64,000 nt of DNA from Jaapia argillacea MUCL 33604 (taxonomy: Eukaryota > Basidiomycota > Agaricomycetes > Jaapiales > Jaapiaceae), in NCBI GenBank assembly GCA_000697665.1, contig KL197711.1, positions 368,545 through 432,544 on the forward strand, written 5' to 3'. Below, one piece after another: positions 34,755-45,686 of this stretch. Both the position numbers and the translations under genes were made by a program. Within the stretch, counting starts at the first letter, position 1; every line of letters begins with the position of its first letter. The notes beneath the pieces were generated by a model. It saw nothing but the letters and a program-made list of their open reading frames with translations. It had not been told where the DNA came from and did no database searches.

Positions 34755-35988
34755 GGCATCCTAAATAAATAAAGGTCTACGAGAAGACACAGCGACAACT
34801 TCCACGTCAGAGTATCGGAGGCATATATACCAGGAGCACTCACCACCGGCGGAAAACTTACAATCTACCTAAAATCCTGACAGCAGAACTCCTGATCGTT
34901 CTACCGCCAGCTTCGATCCCGACACCCTCTGGTAAAGGATCACCATCACCAGTCGCAAGGTCAACCAAGACCTTGGAGAGCACCCCGGTCGGCGAAACTT
35001 GGCTAGGCATCAACGCTCTGGCAAGGGGCACAACGGTACGTTCTAGAATTCCCATTCCTATGGAGCGTGGACGATGGAGGGTAGTGCCTGATGGATCAAC
35101 GAAACCTGGCCTTACATTGAATACTCGGAGGGCGCCGAAACCTGGTGTCGATGGGAGGGCGAGAAGGGCTGCTTCAGCGCGACCTTTGATCTTGCCGAAC
35201 AGGGTGAAGGTCCTTTCGGTGGGATCGGCACTACGAGACCGTGGTAAAGATGGATGTACGTTTGCGGATCGGGGGCAAGACTTACCCCTCGCCTGAGATG
35301 TAGATGAAGTTGAACTTTCCGGTTTCAGAGAGAGATGAGAATGCCTTGGCAGCTGCTAGTGGGTAGTCGTAGGTGATGCGAATGTATTGGCTGCGATTGC
35401 GATAAGCAATGGTATAAAGAGGTAGCGTGTCCAATGCGCCGGCGCTCACTCTTTCTTCACTTCAGTCTGGCTGATACCTTGTGCCCATATACAAGACTCA
35501 GCGCCTTTCAACAACTTTGTCACATCATCAGGATAGGATTCATAATCCGTATGGACAATGATTTTCGCTTTCTTGGTATCGAAGTTATCGCCAGAGGGAA
35601 GAGTGAATTGCCGGCGCGAAAGGATAGATAGCTGGCCATGGGTGACCTTAGGGGACGCAAGACAGTGGTGAAGAGCGGCTCCCCCAACGAGTCCAGTAGC
35701 TCCAGTCAGGATAACGTGCATTTCTGAGAAGTGAAGTAGTGATGAGGGGATTTGTTCGTTGGGACTTGATGCTCAGACGAGTTCTGAACTTCTTGATATA
35801 CATGAATTGCAACGACGCTTCTCCGCAGCGTCGCAGTCATCGACATAAGCTCCGGGTTTTTCGGAAATTGAGTGGAGGCAATACGAGTACATCCTTACTC
35901 CCACTGCTGGCATCAAGCATAAGCATTATCGGCAAGCTCGTAAGTGAAGGTGTGGAAGGAATTCTGGACTACCAGTCTGCAATGTTAA
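34755..35988. repeat. Tandem segmental duplication, copy 1
   Basis: A direct repeat with 36715-37957 (offset about 1.96 kb). It covers one whole Rossmann-fold gene plus its 3' flank (AAATAAATA...TCTAC) and about 270 bases of promoter (GCATTATCGGCAAGCT and AAGTGAAGGTGTGGAA are shared). By eye the coding parts are highly similar and the flanks less so. I did not compute an identity. Confidence 0.85.
34858..35721 (-). CDS. NAD(P)-binding Rossmann-fold protein, copy 1
   Basis: An atypical short-chain dehydrogenase / epimerase-like protein of about 240 residues. MHVILTGATGLVGGAALHHC carries the GxxGxxG dinucleotide motif at residues 7-13. Then come KKAKIIVHTDYESYPDDVTK and CIWAQGISQTEVKKE, an exon with YIRITYDYPLAAAKAF and NFIYISGEG, and ADPTERTFTLFGKIKGRAEA with GALRVFNVRPGFVD. 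The end is EAGGRTIRSSAVRILGRL, TAA at 34858-34860. The YISGEGADPTE...FGKIKGRAE block places it near fungal Rossmann proteins of the FMP52/HTATIP2 type. Catalysis is unproven, since the classical YxxxK is not evident. It has three exons, no break was seen, and it is nearly identical in layout to the neighbour at 36819-37677. Confidence 0.82.
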
Positions 35989-36818
35989 GAGAGATATTTT
36001 GAAAGCGAGATATTTTGAACCCGGAAAAATATTCAACTTCAGAACTCTCCCACGCCTCTCCTTCTCACCCGTACTCTTGCACTCTGTAACTTCAGCTCCA
36101 GAGAAGGGAGCAGGTCGATTGTGCAAATGGATAGGTAGGACACAATACAACAGTCCTGGACGACAGAATTCATCGTGTTGGCTGAGTGGAGGAGAGGGGT
36201 ATATTAAGACGAACATGATATATACATGTGGGACAATGGTGAATACACTTGTTAGATAGAATACTACGGACAAGATTTCATCTTTAGCTTGGATGTTCAA
36301 ATATCCCTCCTTTTTACTCAAAATTCCACCAGACGGCCGCAGGGCATGGTCGGTGTCCACCGCCCATAGACAGCGTCAGAGCTTGAGGCTACCGAGATCA
36401 TGAAGGATTAATTTGCAAGAATTGAACCCTAACCTATCAGCAGTTCTATATCTCCACCGCCATCCGCATGCAAAGGGAGGGGTATGCAAGAAGAGCCACG
36501 GAAAATTGAGTAAATACTGGGCACCACCTTGAGGTCGTACCTCTGAGTCGGCATGCAGGAGTAAACCTCAAAGCCGCTCACTCACATGTCGAATATGCTG
36601 AATCGTGTTGAGTATGTAGGTGGGGCAGAGTAGGGAGACTAGGTACTCGAATAGATGTTTGACCGAGTTAAGCGCCCATGGGCGTTCAACCACAAAGTTG
36701 ACGTGTGAAGTACAGGTATCCCAAATAAATATAGATCTACAATGAAAACGTAGTGACTACTTCCACATTAGTTTATTGAAGGCATGTATACCAAGAGCAC
36801 TCACCACTGGCGGAAAAC
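35722..36818. other. Spacer between the two duplicated genes
   Basis: The first 270 bases are the duplicated promoter of copy 1. About 36000-36700 is unique spacer with no recognised gene. The last 100 bases belong to copy 2. Confidence 0.55.
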
Positions 36819-37957
36819 CTACAATCCACTCAAAATCCTGACAGCAGAGCTCCTGATTGTCCTACCACCAGATTCGATCCCGACACCTTCTGGTAAAGGA
36901 TTGCCATCACCAGTCGCAAGGTCGACCAAGACCTTGGAGAGCTCCCCGGTCGGCGAGACTTGGCTGGGCATAAACGTTTTGAGAACAGGGCCAACGGTGC
37001 ATTCCAGAATTTTCATTCCTGTGGAGCGTGGGCGATGGTGGGTCGAGTCTGACTGATCAACGTATCCTGGTCTTACATTGAAGACTCGAAGGGCGCTGAA
37101 ACCTAGTGTCGATGGGAGGGCGAGGAGGGCTGCTTCAGCGCGACCTTTGATCTTGCCGAACAGGGTGAAGGTCTTTTCGGTGGGATCGGCACTAAGTGAC
37201 CATGTTAAATGTGGATTTATGGATAACGATCTGAGGCAAAACTTACCCCTCGCCTGAGACGTAGACAAAGTTGAACTTTCCGGTGTCAGAGAGAGATGAG
37301 AATGCCTTGGCGGCTGCAAGTGGATAGTCGTAGGTGATACGGATGTATTCGCTAGGAAAGCGATAAGGAATGGGACCAAGAGTATAGTGGGAACAAGGTG
37401 ATTGTACTCACTCTTTCTTCACATCATTCTGACTGACACCTTGTGCCCATATACAACCCTCAGCGCCTTTCAACAACTTTGTCACATCATCAGGATAGGA
37501 ATCATAATCCGTATGGACGATGATTTTGGCTTTCTTGGTATCGAGGTTATCGCCAGTGGGAAGAGTGAATTGCCGACGCGAAAGGATAGATAGCTGGGTG
37601 ATCTTGGGGGACGCGAGACAGTGGTGGAGGGCGGCTCCACCAACGAGTCCAGTAGCTCCAGTCAAGATAACGTGCATTGCTGAGAAGTGAGGTAGTGGTG
37701 AAGGGATTTGTACGTTGGGACTCAGCGTTCAAACGGGCTCTAGATATACAACGCTGGGGAGCTCTGGGGAGACGCGTCGTCGCGGCCATCGACATGAGCT
37801 CCGGGATTTCCGGGAATTAACAGGAGGCGATACGAGTGCCAGTGCATCCTTATTCCCGCCGCCATATATGCCATCGAACATACGCATTATCGGCAAGCTT
37901 GTAAGTGAAGGTGTGGAAACAGAAGTGGACTGCCAGCTACGAATCTGCGATGTTCAA
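36715..37957. repeat. Tandem segmental duplication, copy 2
   Basis: The partner of 34755-35988 in the same orientation. It carries the second Rossmann gene and the matching promoter block up to about 37957. Confidence 0.85.
36819..37677 (-). CDS. NAD(P)-binding Rossmann-fold protein, copy 2
   Basis: Paralogue of 34858-35721 with the same three-exon structure. It has MHVILTGATGLVGGAALHHC, KIIVHTDYDSYPDDVTKLLK, CIWAQGVSQNDVKKE, IRITYDYPLAAAKAFSSLSD, NFVYVSGEG, ADPTEKTFTLFGKIKGRAEA and FSALRVFNVRPGYVDQSD, ending IESGGRTIRSSAVRILSGL, TAG at 36819-36821. Most differences from copy 1 are conservative. They include a two-residue loss after ASPK and a changed stretch near the C-terminal third (ILECTVGPVLKTFMP against ILERTVVPLARALMP). 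Both frames are open, so both copies may work. It is divergent from the caspase-like gene across 650 bases. Confidence 0.82.
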
Positions 37958-38326
37958 GTCGAATATTCCAATTCCGGCTCCCACGCGCGCCTCTCGTACT
38001 GATGCTCCCTCCTCTGGACTTATAAACTCCTGCTAATGGACTGCCACTTGATCACTCCATTGAGGTGGGACTAATGGCCATGGAACACCGCCTTAAATAA
38101 AGGAAAGTTTGCTTGTCAATAGGCCGTTTCTGGAACAAGTGATAGCTCCTGCCTGGACCTTCGCTCAGCACGCAAACGCCGGGGAAGGTAAGCACAGCGT
38201 TCGTTGTCCGGTGGTGGATCGACTTGGAATCGCACCACCACCAGCGACTCGTACCCATAACGTCGATCACATACAGGTACTACTCCCATCCGTTATGCTT
38301 CGTCGAAACTCGCAAGCTGATATGCC
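37678..38326. other. Divergent intergenic region
   Basis: About 650 bases between Rossmann copy 2 and the caspase-like gene. The left 280 bases are duplicated promoter sequence; the rest is unique. No core motif was recognised. Confidence 0.5.
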
Positions 38327-40528
38327 ATGACTTTGAATCTCGAGGTTCCAAATAACAAAGGGATGATCCAACTCTGGGCTCTCATTGTCGGCGTCGGAAC
38401 GTACAGCACCCACTCCGATTGTGATCTCGTCGGGCCCACAAAAGATGTCGACAAGGTTCATAAATACCTACGAGAAAAGATGAACGTACCTTCCAGCAAT
38501 ATTCGCGTTTTGAAGGATGAGCAAGCCAATAGAGAGGAAATTATCTCCTCATTCTCTAGCCATCTCATCTCAAACGAGTTGATCAAATGGGGAGATGCAA
38601 TCCTATTCCATTTTTCGGGACATGGAAGTCGGGCAAAGGCACCCAAGAACTGGCCGGTCGTAGAGGAGGAACGCGATGCTGATGATGATGGAGGAGAGGA
38701 TGGCGATAGTGAGGCGCGAAGGATGTTGGAGATCATCCTGCCCCACGATGAAGGAGAACAAATTATCGGATCCGATCGCAAAGTATGCGGTATCCCAGAT
38801 CGCACATTAGGGGTATTGCTGAACAAGGCTGCAAGAGCTCACGGACACAACATCACCGTCGTCTTGGATTGTTGTCATAGCGGACACGGAACTCGACTGC
38901 CCAACGATGACCATGGGCTGGTCGACGGGGAGGAATATCGAATCCGCGGTATCGACCCATCCAAAGTAGCGCCACTCTGGGAGGGTGTTGATTACGCGAT
39001 CCTGAACGACAACGCTGAGGAGGCAGGGGACGGAGGATCCGGACGCATACACCCTTCAGATTTGCCTGCATCCCTCCGAACTGCCTTCACGGGGTCTTCA
39101 GCCAAATCCCATATTTTGATGGCTGCGTGTAGTCAGAAAGAGGAAGCATTGGACTGCAGGGGAGGAGGGCTGTTTACGACATACTGGTTGAAGGCCCTTT
39201 GCGACCCCGACCTTCATCCTCGTTCGTATGCCGAGATGATGAAGTACATCAAAGCGGCATTCGAACGCCTAGCTGCCAGAAACCCCGATACGAAGGTCAA
39301 AGATCAACATCCGAGGTGCGAAGGAACCTCCTGCGACCGTCTCGCATTTGAAGAGACTGCCGTCGACAAGCGCTTATTTACCGCGAGGGTGGTCGACAAT
39401 GGAGGTCTGTGCGCCATTGATGCAGGCGAGCTCCACGGGATTCGAAGTGATACGGTGTTCGAGCTGTTTGACCTGAAGAGTGGATCACAGGCACGTCGCG
39501 AGCTAGGATCTGCCACAGCCACTGAAGTGTTCCCCATCGCTTGCATTGCAAGACCACTGAACTCTTTGGAGGTCAGCCAGACCCACATATACGCCCTCGT
39601 TTCACGGTGGCCGTACTCCCTAAGGTTCGCAGTCAGGAACACACAAGCCAATTCCACGCTCGCACAGGGTCTCTATGGGTCTCTAGAGCGTCGAATCCAG
39701 ATGGAAGCAGATGGTGGGTCATACCATAAAGAGCGAGTGGAAGACGCAAACGAAGCGGACCTTGTGCTGGAAGTCGGCAACCGGGGAGTCAGCCTTCAGC
39801 GACGCGATCAGTATATGCGTGGCCTTGCCACCCGCATGCCTCTCGTCGAATCAAAATACGTAGATGAGTACTTTCCGGAGATCTTGGACGACTTTGCAAG
39901 ATTCAATTATTATCTGGGACATCACAATCCGGTAGAGCCTTTTGCTTCCCAAGTGCAGGTCGAGCTTCACCTATTAGAGGAAGATTCGGATTGCGATTTC
40001 TTTGGAGATAGTAAGCTGGTCGAGCCGATGAAGTTGGGGAAAGAGATCGTTTTCCAAAACCGTGAAGCAACAGTCGTTCACTCCACAAGTAACGGGTATG
40101 CCTTCGTCCTTCGCATGGACGGAGCAGCTCCAGCGCCACTTTATCCTCACCTCACCTATTTTGAACCCGGGACGTACCAGATCGAAAATTGGTATTCGCC
40201 ATTTGAAGTTGACAAACCAACGCTTCATCCGGGAACGTCTCTTCAAATCGGAGGTAGCCCGGAATCCGAAAGACCTTTCACATTCACCGTTCGGGAGTGC
40301 ATCAATGAAGACCTCGACACTGTGTTTATAAAAGTCTGGTTACTTAGCTCACCAACACAGATGGACTTTCTGGACCAAGATCCTGTGATCGGCTTTGACG
40401 AGTATGGACGCCAGATTGAAAGAAGGAGAGGCGAAAGGTCTGCATCTTCCGACGAGTGGAGCCCTTCGGAGAATCGAGGTGGTTGGGACAGCATCACGCT
40501 CAAAATTACTGTGATCGGTCGGAACTGA
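38327..40528 (+). CDS. Caspase-like (peptidase C14) protein with large unknown C-terminal region
   Basis: A single-exon 733-residue protein; the ATG at 38327 has good context (GCCATGA). The caspase p20 fold starts at once: IQLWALIVGVGTYSTHSDCD, PTKDVDKVHKYLREKM, then the histidine motif AILFHFSGHGS (His99) and the cysteine motif NITVVLDCCHSGHGTR (Cys183). Both catalytic residues are present. An acidic insert (EEERDADDDGGEDGDSEARR, about 113-132) separates them. A p10-like part follows (SHILMAACSQKEEALDCRGG, LFTTYWLKALCD). Residues about 345-733 match nothing I recognise. They contain FTARVVDNGGLCAIDAGELH, TLAQGLYGSLERRIQMEADG and a charged tail. DCCHSG is the metacaspase/caspase-like form; basic-residue specificity cannot be inferred. 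It lies tail-to-tail with a TPR-CHAT gene (179 bases between stops). Likely a regulated protease, perhaps in cell death. Confidence 0.88.
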   Translation: MTLNLEVPNNKGMIQLWALIVGVGTYSTHSDCDLVGPTKDVDKVHKYLREKMNVPSSNIRVLKDEQANREEIISSFSSHLISNELIKWGDAILFHFSGHGSRAKAPKNWPVVEEERDADDDGGEDGDSEARRMLEIILPHDEGEQIIGSDRKVCGIPDRTLGVLLNKAARAHGHNITVVLDCCHSGHGTRLPNDDHGLVDGEEYRIRGIDPSKVAPLWEGVDYAILNDNAEEAGDGGSGRIHPSDLPASLRTAFTGSSAKSHILMAACSQKEEALDCRGGGLFTTYWLKALCDPDLHPRSYAEMMKYIKAAFERLAARNPDTKVKDQHPRCEGTSCDRLAFEETAVDKRLFTARVVDNGGLCAIDAGELHGIRSDTVFELFDLKSGSQARRELGSATATEVFPIACIARPLNSLEVSQTHIYALVSRWPYSLRFAVRNTQANSTLAQGLYGSLERRIQMEADGGSYHKERVEDANEADLVLEVGNRGVSLQRRDQYMRGLATRMPLVESKYVDEYFPEILDDFARFNYYLGHHNPVEPFASQVQVELHLLEEDSDCDFFGDSKLVEPMKLGKEIVFQNREATVVHSTSNGYAFVLRMDGAAPAPLYPHLTYFEPGTYQIENWYSPFEVDKPTLHPGTSLQIGGSPESERPFTFTVRECINEDLDTVFIKVWLLSSPTQMDFLDQDPVIGFDEYGRQIERRRGERSASSDEWSPSENRGGWDSITLKITVIGRN

Positions 40529-40707
40529 GTTGGGAGGAACTCCAGGTGATGGAGGTACCACTTAGGCTTATTTCTTCTTTGGTGATTGGTAATCATCTGC
40601 AGATAGGTTTATCAAACGCACCACACTCAAAGTTAGTTTATGATATGTCAGGACAATGTGAGCATCAAGGGATATGAGTACAATGAGGCAAGAAATACAG
40701 ACTCAAG

Positions 40708-43700
40708 CTAGATACCAATGTGAATGTACGTCGCCCACCGTTCTGGTGGGACTCCCCGCTCACGCAGCAGCTGAATAGCGGAGTCGAGAGCAAAGGGGAT
40801 AACATTCGGATCGAGTGTTTCCCCTTTGAAGAGCTCATCATAGATCATTTGCGCCACCAGAGGACCATCGTTATCCCACATCGACCTATCGAAAATGTTT
40901 CCCACATGAGTATACAACATCGGAATTGTACTGAGGCACATACCACATTGTGCCCACAACACTTTTAAAGCCACTGAAGAGCATTGTCGCTGCCAGATGT
41001 ACAGTTTGATCTGGCTGCAATTGGTCACCCTTCGCCGTCTCACAGGCACTCAGAAAGGAGAAGAACGGATGGCGCAGCTGCATCTTCATCATTTCCGATA
41101 CAGTTAGCTTCCCACCCTGCAGTAAGAAACCGCTTTCGAGAGGGTCCTTCAAGTCTTGTTGCCCATGGCAGGCAAGATGAAGGATCGATACGTCGAAATT
41201 CTCGAGTTGGTTAACAACAGTTTGCTTGCTCGGTCGCACGTATACCTGAGCCCGGTCGGCTTCACAGTCATTGAGCATGTCCCGGTTTGTATGACTTTGT
41301 ACAATGGTCGCAACTTGTGAGATCTCCGCCACCGCATTTTTGAGTTCCGGACGAACTCCGGGCTCTGCAACGAGCAGCAATCTTGCGTCTTGGCGCCGAA
41401 TGATCTTCATTGTTTTTCGGGCGGTAATCAAGGCTTCCAGGGTTGGAGAATATGACGAGACGACGTATTCAGAACAGTATTCCGGGTTCCCACTATCATA
41501 TATGCCGGCTGCATGGAGGGGGAGAAAGGTGAAGGGGCCAGTTGGGCACCACCAGAGTCGCGGTCGTTTCTTTCCACCAGAAGCCTGACAGGAGATAATT
41601 AGCAAATAGCTCACCGAAATCTTCCAAAGATTTAACTCCGCACCTGGATATTCAATCCACGTAAGACGGGCTTGACCACTCTACGCCATAATTCCTCCAG
41701 GAATAGCTTGGCCGTTGGCTTTCTCGGCCCAGCAGGCCGCTGTATTTCCGCCTCTGGCTCATCATCTTGAAGTCTCATTTTCAAGTCCTTCAGCCCGCGG
41801 CCCAGATTTTCCACTCCGTGTAAACTGAGGGTCGAGAGACATATGGTCTTGATCCCGTCAGTGGGGGTTATCGTGATTGCATGGCACATGTCTCTATTCC
41901 CAACAAGGACAACCACCGGCCCTTCTCCAGAAACCTGTTTAAGGTGGTCGAATGGCTGTTTGGTAAGGAAGCGGTCAAACCCTAGCTGTCGAGCTCGTTC
42001 AATGTGAGACTCCAGCTCGACATTCAGACGGCGCCTCCGAGCTGCGTCCTGCTCTCTATATTTTGCGGGGAGAGATGGGGAGCTGATGGAGTTATCCAAG
42101 GTATAGCTATCGAGTTCCAGTTGACGCCCCAAAGTCTTGATTTTCTTAGATAAATCCTCAGGGAGTTCATCGACTGGTGCTCGGAGACGAAGCGCTTGGC
42201 TCCAGAAAACGGCACGACCTTCTTCTATCATTTCAATGGCGGTCGACGCTTTGCCAAGAGCGATTGCGTGCATTGCACCGTCATTTGCTAAACGCTCCGA
42301 TCTTCTCAATGCCTTCAGCCGCGAACCAATGTTGAGCCCAAAATGTGCCACGCGAGGGAGCAGGCTAATGGACACATTATAAGCCTCAAGTAATGCAAGG
42401 TGCTCTTCGCTGTTGAAAGGGGCGATGCGTTCAGCTCGAGTGAACAGGTCAACTGCGGCAATTAAACGGAGTCGGGAACTTCTGGCATTATCGAGTATTG
42501 TTGCAAGAAATGATTCGATGGCCGGCCGAAAAGAACTCCGATCAGAGGACATCTCCACTTTCTTCAAAAGCAACCGTGTGGTAGTCTCCTGATAGGCTGA
42601 TCTGTCCGCTGAACCTTCTTTAGTCTGTTTCAGGACCTGGGACATCAAAATAAGAGCCTTTTCTAAATCTTCCTGGCTACCTGATTCCTCGGCGAAGTGG
42701 TGAAGTAGAATAGCTTTGTCGTGCAGATATGCTGGGCGGTCGAAGTGGTTATCGGGAAGGATCCGAAGGGCGTCATTCAGAATATCCGAGCTTCGCTTCA
42801 GATCTTCCGAATCATGAGATTGCTCGAAGCGCGCAAGATAGCTCGAGGAGAGCGTTTTGAGGCCCGCGGCACGGTCTGGATTCCCGTCAGAAAACGCTTC
42901 TTGAGCGCTTGTGAGTAGTTCAATGGCTCTGTCCAAGTTGGCGCTACTCAAGGAGGTGACGGGAAGAGCTAGATAAGTCGATGCCAAGTTGTGCAATGCC
43001 AGCACGCGTTCGGGATCTCCTTTCCGGTAGATCTGAATCGAACTCTCCCCGAGGTTAATGGCTTCTGTCATATTTTGGATCTCGCCTAGAAGTTGGTATC
43101 TCCCATGCAGAGCCGTGGCAAGATTATTCAATGCCCATGGTCGAAGTCGATGACCAAGCGGACACAGGTCCAGGGCCTCGCGGTAGAGGTTCAAACTATC
43201 CTCCTCGTCGTTCATAGACCCGTATTCGAAGGCCTTACTATGGAGAGCACCAGCAAGGTTGGCCAGTGAGAATGGCCGATCAGGGTGACCAGCGGGGCGA
43301 GTCGTTAGTACTTGGGTATGAAGTGCAATTGCACTTGTTAGGTCGTCCGACATTCCTAAGCGCACAAACCTATTCCATCGAGCAGTCGCCAGGCCAGAGA
43401 GGGTAGAAGAGTGGAGGTCGGTTCCGACAGTATGGATGGACAACGCATCATTGTAATGCTTAATGCTGTCCTCGAGGTCTTCCAGCATTCCGGCATGGTG
43501 ATAACGCTCAAAAAGTGCCGCCGCGACATTGTACAATAGCACTCCCTGATAGACACTCGATGCCTGAGGGTGAACGTCTGATTTCAACCCATAAATTTTC
43601 GTGTACTCCGCAACCGCCCTAAAGATATCTTCTTCTCCACCATACGTTTGGTACCGGATGAGATGTGCATGTGCTCGACGCTTGGAGAACGCAGTGCGTT

Positions 43701-45686
43701 GGCGAGAATTGTATGGAGCCAGCTCGATGGCTTTGTCGAGGAGTTTGATGCCTTCGTCTACGTCTATCCTCTGGCGAGAAATTTCGAAACGAGCAACCAA
43801 GAACCATCCAAGATGACCAAACGAAGGTGTGTAATCGAGGGACACGGCTTCCCGTTCAAGTGTGATTGCGGACTCGAGATCATCCTGGTCCTTTGATCTC
43901 CCATCGTAGCGGTCCCAAAGTGCCCTGGCATAACTACAAAGGCAGCTTGCACGGGAGCGGTGGCCTCCTTCACACAGATCTAATGCCTCCCTAGCGAGCC
44001 TAACACCTTCATCAATGTCATCATCATCCCTCGTCTCCTTCCACCTGCTGCACAAACTCTCACTGAGGTTGATGAGAACGCGAACTCGAACAGGATCCTT
44101 TGCCGACGACAAGGATAGAGCTTCCCGATACTCGGCAATGGCATTGGTGATGTCGTCCAATTGACCGAGTTGCTCATAACGCTGGAGCAAATCAGTGGCA
44201 TGGTCGTATAGCAATGGAACTCGATCTGGAGACGCCTTAGATCTGAGAAGTTCACTGCTTAATGTGACAGCCTCGTCGAGGTCGCTGACCTGGGCTGATC
44301 GCTGGGCGGCTTCAGCAACCGATTCGTGAAGTAGCCGTAGGACTGCGAAACGGGAGTGGTGGCCGACTGGGAAGTGCTCGAGAGCCGCCCTTCGCAGTTT
44401 TATGACTCGTCGTAAATCTTCGTTTTGCGGGGTTACAATATTGGTGAAGCGGAGCCAAAGTGAGGAGGCAAGGCCAAGGAGAAGGGAGTAGCTAGGTGAT
44501 TGTGATGGTGGGTAGCACTCCAGAGCTCTCTCGTAAATTGAAATGGCCTCCTGTAGGTCCCTTGCGGGCGGGGGTGAGTTACTCTTGGACTGTGTTTCGC
44601 TGTATCGGAGGTATAAGGAGTCTGCCAGGTTTGAAAGGGAATCGACGTGGTCTGGGTCGCCCTTGGGACGCAAACGAAGTGCTTCGCGGCGAAAATGGAT
44701 ACAATCGTCAAGATATGACAGCTGTGGCGATAGGGAATAAAGGTCGAAATTGGCGTTTCCGAGGCTATGGAGGGAAAGAACGCGCAATGGATCACCATCA
44801 GGTGCCATTCTGATAGTCTCTTTGAACCATTTCACAGCGTCCACCAGGTGCTCTTTGCGACCCGTCTTAAAGAACTGAGCAAGCCTGGCATCCGCCAAGC
44901 CGTAAACAGCTTGCGGCCGAATGGGGTCTGTCTCTGGACAAATTTTGACAGCCTGTACGCTCCACTCGATGGCGTTTGTCAGATCTTTTAAGTGGCCCAA
45001 CATCCCATAACGAATAATGTATAACGCCGCCAGGTTTGTCTGGCGTTGTAGACGGTCGGGATCATCGAGTGGGCTGCTGATCGCGGCGGTCTCGAAAGCC
45101 ATTAGACAGCAAGCGAGATCATCGAGATGTTTGGTTTGTGAGAAATGGTCGTAGAGATTTTCTCCAAGAATTTGTGCGATTATGTGAGCGTTCTGATCGC
45201 CTCGTGGTATAGATTGCAAGATTTGTTGAAAGTAGCTGATGTCAACGGGTGGCCCGGAATCAATCATGTCGCGGAGACGGTCTGGGCAGACTAATTCGCC
45301 ATCTCTCGAAAGTGAAACACGGATAGCTAGCATATACGCGCACGTTAGAACCTTGTCAATCCGATCGATTCTGCCGGTATATGCAGAGTGGACGCACCAT
45401 CGTCAGGAGGTAACCTTGCCTGGGATACGTTGCCTTCCCTTGTAGCTTGTGCGCTTGACGTAATACTGCCCTCGGCACAGGAGACTGGGTCTAATGTGAA
45501 TCATAGTAAGTAACGGGATCCATCCCAAATCAGTTGGGACACACCTGAGGGCTCTGACGCGCTCGACGAGATGGTCTCCTCCTCTTGCCTCTTGCCTTCG
45601 TTGCCCTCCGATCGTTGTCCATCAGTTGGTGGGGGCGTCTCATCCAGCGGAATGGAGACGGTGTGAATAAAGGTAGCTTTTTGCAT
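40708..45686 (-). CDS. TPR repeat protein with C-terminal CHAT protease domain
   Basis: About 1,580 residues in five exons. Exon 1 starts MQKATFIHTVSIPLDETPPP (ATG 45686), a Ser/Glu-rich leader. Exon 2 reads DPVSCAEGSITSSAQATREG to QARLPPDD. An intron (GTGCGT...CTAAC...TAG) joins it to AIRVSLSRDGELVCPDRLRD. The giant exon 3 carries some 20 TPR-like units of the tetratricopeptide/FxxR type (YGMLGHLKDLTNAIEW, SLHSLGNANFDLYSLSPQLS and so on), then a linker with EEGRAVFWSQALRLR. Exon 4 is the CHAT domain: RLWWCPTGPFTFLPLHAAG, the histidine motif LHLACHG and the cysteine motif FFSFLSACETAKGD, then VVGTMW spliced to SMWDNDGPLVAQ, ending WATYIHIGI, TAG at 40708-40710. CHAT is a caspase-clan protease, and both dyad residues are present. 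The TPRs probably sense a ligand or partner. The start at 45333 was rejected because it lies inside an intron. Confidence 0.9.

Larger units (their letters stand above)
34103..34857. other. Intergenic with a hairpin and an AT microsatellite
   Basis: No gene was recognised in about 750 bases. It holds an inverted repeat around two GGGCCC cores (34389-34434) and an (AT)7 run at 34509-34522. The segmental duplication begins at about 34755. Confidence 0.5.

Noticed and set aside
45331-45333. ATG giving an apparent 1,233-residue single-exon TPR protein
   Set aside because: The ATG lies inside an intron (GTGCGT donor, CTAAC branch, TAG acceptor). Splicing joins upstream exons in frame, and the CHAT domain is added by downstream exons.
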